Below, in pieces: positions 7,201 through 8,438 of a stretch of 8,438 nucleotides of DNA. This stretch comes from JAUWCW01 sp030609125 [NCBI: Candidatus Rokuibacteriota bacterium] (GTDB lineage Bacteria > JAUVQV01). How positions within the stretch are numbered: position 1 is the stretch's first letter; every line of letters starts with the position of its first letter. Below the pieces are notes generated by a model. It saw nothing but the letters and a program-made list of their open reading frames with translations, ran no database searches and was not told the origin of the DNA. The stretch spans positions 1-8,438 of the forward strand of contig JAUWCW010000076.1 in the NCBI GenBank assembly GCA_030609125.1. The letters are read 5' to 3'. The position numbers and the translations under genes are program-made.

Positions 7201-8309
7201 GATCCCCCCTCCAGGGCCCTGCGGTAGACGCCCATCGTCCGGCGTGCCGCCTCGGCCCAGCTGAAGTGCTTTGCCCGGGCGAGGCCGATGCGCGAGAGTC
7301 TGGCCCGGTAGGCGGAATCGTCGAGGACGCGGCAGAGGGCCGTCATGAGGGAGTCGACGCTTGCGGGCGAAAAATAGGCCGCCGCCGGCCCGAGCACCTC
7401 CGGGATGGAGGAACTCGTGGAGGAGACGACGGGCGCGCCGCAGGCCATGGCCTCCAGGGGGGGCAGGCCGAAACCTTCGTAGCGGGAGGGGAAGACGAAG
7501 ACTGTCGCCGCGGAGTAGAGAAAGGCCAGCGTGTCGTGATCGACGGTGCCGAAGAGCCTCACCTTCGGCCCCACCCCGAGGGCTCTCGCCTCCTCCTCGA
7601 GCTCCGCGTGCTGGGCGTCGCTGCCGCCGACGACGACGAGCTCGAGGCCGGAGTAGGAGGTCTGCAGGCGGGCGAAGGCGCTCATCAGCAACCCGAGGTT
7701 CTTGTGCTTCTTGGGGTTGCCCACGAAGAGAAGGTAGTTTCCCTTCAGGTCCAGCGAGGTGGCGAGCCAGTCCCGCACCTCGGGCAGGGGCCGGGCGGTG
7801 AATGTCGCCTCCACTCCGTTGGGTATGACGCTCACTTCCCGCGCTCCGCCGGGACAGTGCCGGCGTATGTCTCTGGCGGAAGAGCGGGAGACGGTGATGA
7901 GGCCCGTGGCCTCCCTGACGGCCCTGCCGATCATGTGCCGCGCGTAGTGCCTGGCCAGGGGGTGGGGGAGGTATTCCCTGAAAAGCAGGTGTATGAGGTC
8001 ATGGATGGTCACCACCGAGGGGCAGGGGAGCCGGTACGGGAGGGTGTAGTGGGGGGAGTGAAAGAGGTCCAGCCCCTCGCGGCGGGCCTTGACGGAGAGA
8101 CTCCAGAGCTCGCGGACCGAGTAGTTCCCCGCCGTTTCCGCCACCAGGGTGACGTTTTCACCCGAAGGCAGGAGCCCCTCGTCGCCGGGGCGGTGGAAGA
8201 GGACCCACTCGCAGTCCGGGTTCTGCTCCACCAGCAGGGCCGACAGGTTGCGGATATACGTGCCGATGCCGAAGTCCTCGGCTTTGCGGGCGTCGATGCC
8301 GATTCTCAC
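7197..8309 (-). CDS. GT4-family glycosyltransferase
   Basis: The protein has 370 residues and a GT-B fold. The N-terminus MRIGIDAR, then GIGTYIRNL (14-22), is the usual acceptor-domain loop; THIDL-like TIHDLIH is at 101-107. The donor-binding half has VIPNGV (161-166), FVGNPKKHKNL (195-205), VVGG (226-229) and SRYEGFGLPPLEAMACGAPV (275-294), in which E278 and E286 form EX7E. The C-terminus (SRIGLARAKHFSWAEAARRT) is the usual GT4 ending. It is expected to add one sugar to the lipid-linked repeat unit in the cytoplasm; donor and linkage are unknown. It starts with GTG at 8307-8309, overlapping the previous gene's TGA as GTGA, and its own TGA overlaps the next gene's GTG in the same way. Confidence 0.93.
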   Translation of the reverse strand: MRIGIDARKAEDFGIGTYIRNLSALLVEQNPDCEWVLFHRPGDEGLLPSGENVTLVAETAGNYSVRELWSLSVKARREGLDLFHSPHYTLPYRLPCPSVVTIHDLIHLLFREYLPHPLARHYARHMIGRAVREATGLITVSRSSARDIRRHCPGGAREVSVIPNGVEATFTARPLPEVRDWLATSLDLKGNYLLFVGNPKKHKNLGLLMSAFARLQTSYSGLELVVVGGSDAQHAELEEEARALGVGPKVRLFGTVDHDTLAFLYSAATVFVFPSRYEGFGLPPLEAMACGAPVVSSTSSSIPEVLGPAAAYFSPASVDSLMTALCRVLDDSAYRARLSRIGLARAKHFSWAEAARRTMGVYRRALEGGS

Positions 8310-8438
8310 CGCCCGCCCCCCGTCTCCCCCAGGACGTCCCGGTAGATGCCAAGGGTCTTCCTGGCCGTCTTCTCCCAGGTGAAGGAGGCGGCCCGTTCCA
8401 GCCCTCTCTTGCTCATCTCCCGGAGCTTCTCCGGCGAG
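8306..8438 (-). CDS. GT4-family glycosyltransferase, C-terminal end only (rest outside window)
   Basis: The - strand frame entering from the right edge gives 43 residues before TGA at 8306-8308. It contains LREMSKRGLERAASFTWEKT followed by ARKTLGIYRDVLGE. This matches the C-terminal tail of the next gene (LSRIGLARAKHFSWAEAARR, then TMGVYRRALEGG) at roughly half the positions. The ending 'A..F.W...A..T...Y' is typical of GT4 enzymes, and no other family fits the context. The stop overlaps the following GTG start as GTGA, so it belongs to the same transcription unit. Catalytic motifs lie beyond the window. Confidence 0.75.
   Translation of the reverse strand, partial: SPEKLREMSKRGLERAASFTWEKTARKTLGIYRDVLGETGGGR

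Overview
This is a GC-rich bacterial window with eight clear protein-coding genes, two of them cut by the window edges. I see no rRNA, tRNA, CRISPR array or transposase. The gene mix fits an anaerobic or facultative Gram-negative of the Deltaproteobacteria/Desulfobacterota kind: a CoA-activase/2-hydroxyacyl-CoA dehydratase relative, an NtrC-type sigma-54 regulator with its own membrane kinase, and an exopolysaccharide cluster. That placement is an inference from gene content and base composition, not from a marker gene.

Layout. The left edge (3-512, + strand) holds the C-terminal third or less of a CoA-activase-family protein. A gap of about 240 bases without a gene separates it from a convergent pair of small paralogous helix-turn-helix genes (754-1218 and 1215-1580, - strand) that overlap by GTGA. 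Next comes a 209-base intergenic region (1581-1789). It is dense in sequence signals: promoter-like elements pointing both ways, a 25-base near-perfect palindrome, a second palindrome inside a promoter spacer, and a short repeat-like element.

From 1790 to the right edge everything lies on the - strand, so transcription runs right to left. The order is: C-terminus of a GT4 glycosyltransferase (8306-8438), a second GT4 enzyme (7197-8309), a third (6076-7200), a polyprenyl-phosphate sugar-1-phosphate transferase of the WcaJ type (4664-6064), a HAMP-domain histidine kinase (3141-4613), and an NtrC-family response regulator (1790-3148). The three glycosyltransferases are joined by two GTGA start/stop overlaps. 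The kinase and regulator overlap by 8 bases. All the gaps in this series are 50 bases or less, so it may be one long operon or two closely packed ones.

How the genes work together. The WcaJ-type enzyme would load the first sugar phosphate onto undecaprenyl phosphate at the inner membrane. The GT4 enzymes would then extend the lipid-linked repeat unit in the cytoplasm. The kinase/regulator pair, placed at the end of this run, is a good candidate to control the polysaccharide genes through sigma-54, but no sigma-54 promoter is visible here and the upstream end of the cluster is outside the window. The most unusual points are a run of ten C (coding strand) inside the kinase gene just before its ATP-binding domain, a GAFTSA instead of GAFTGA loop in the regulator, and the promoter/palindrome region in front of the paired HTH genes.
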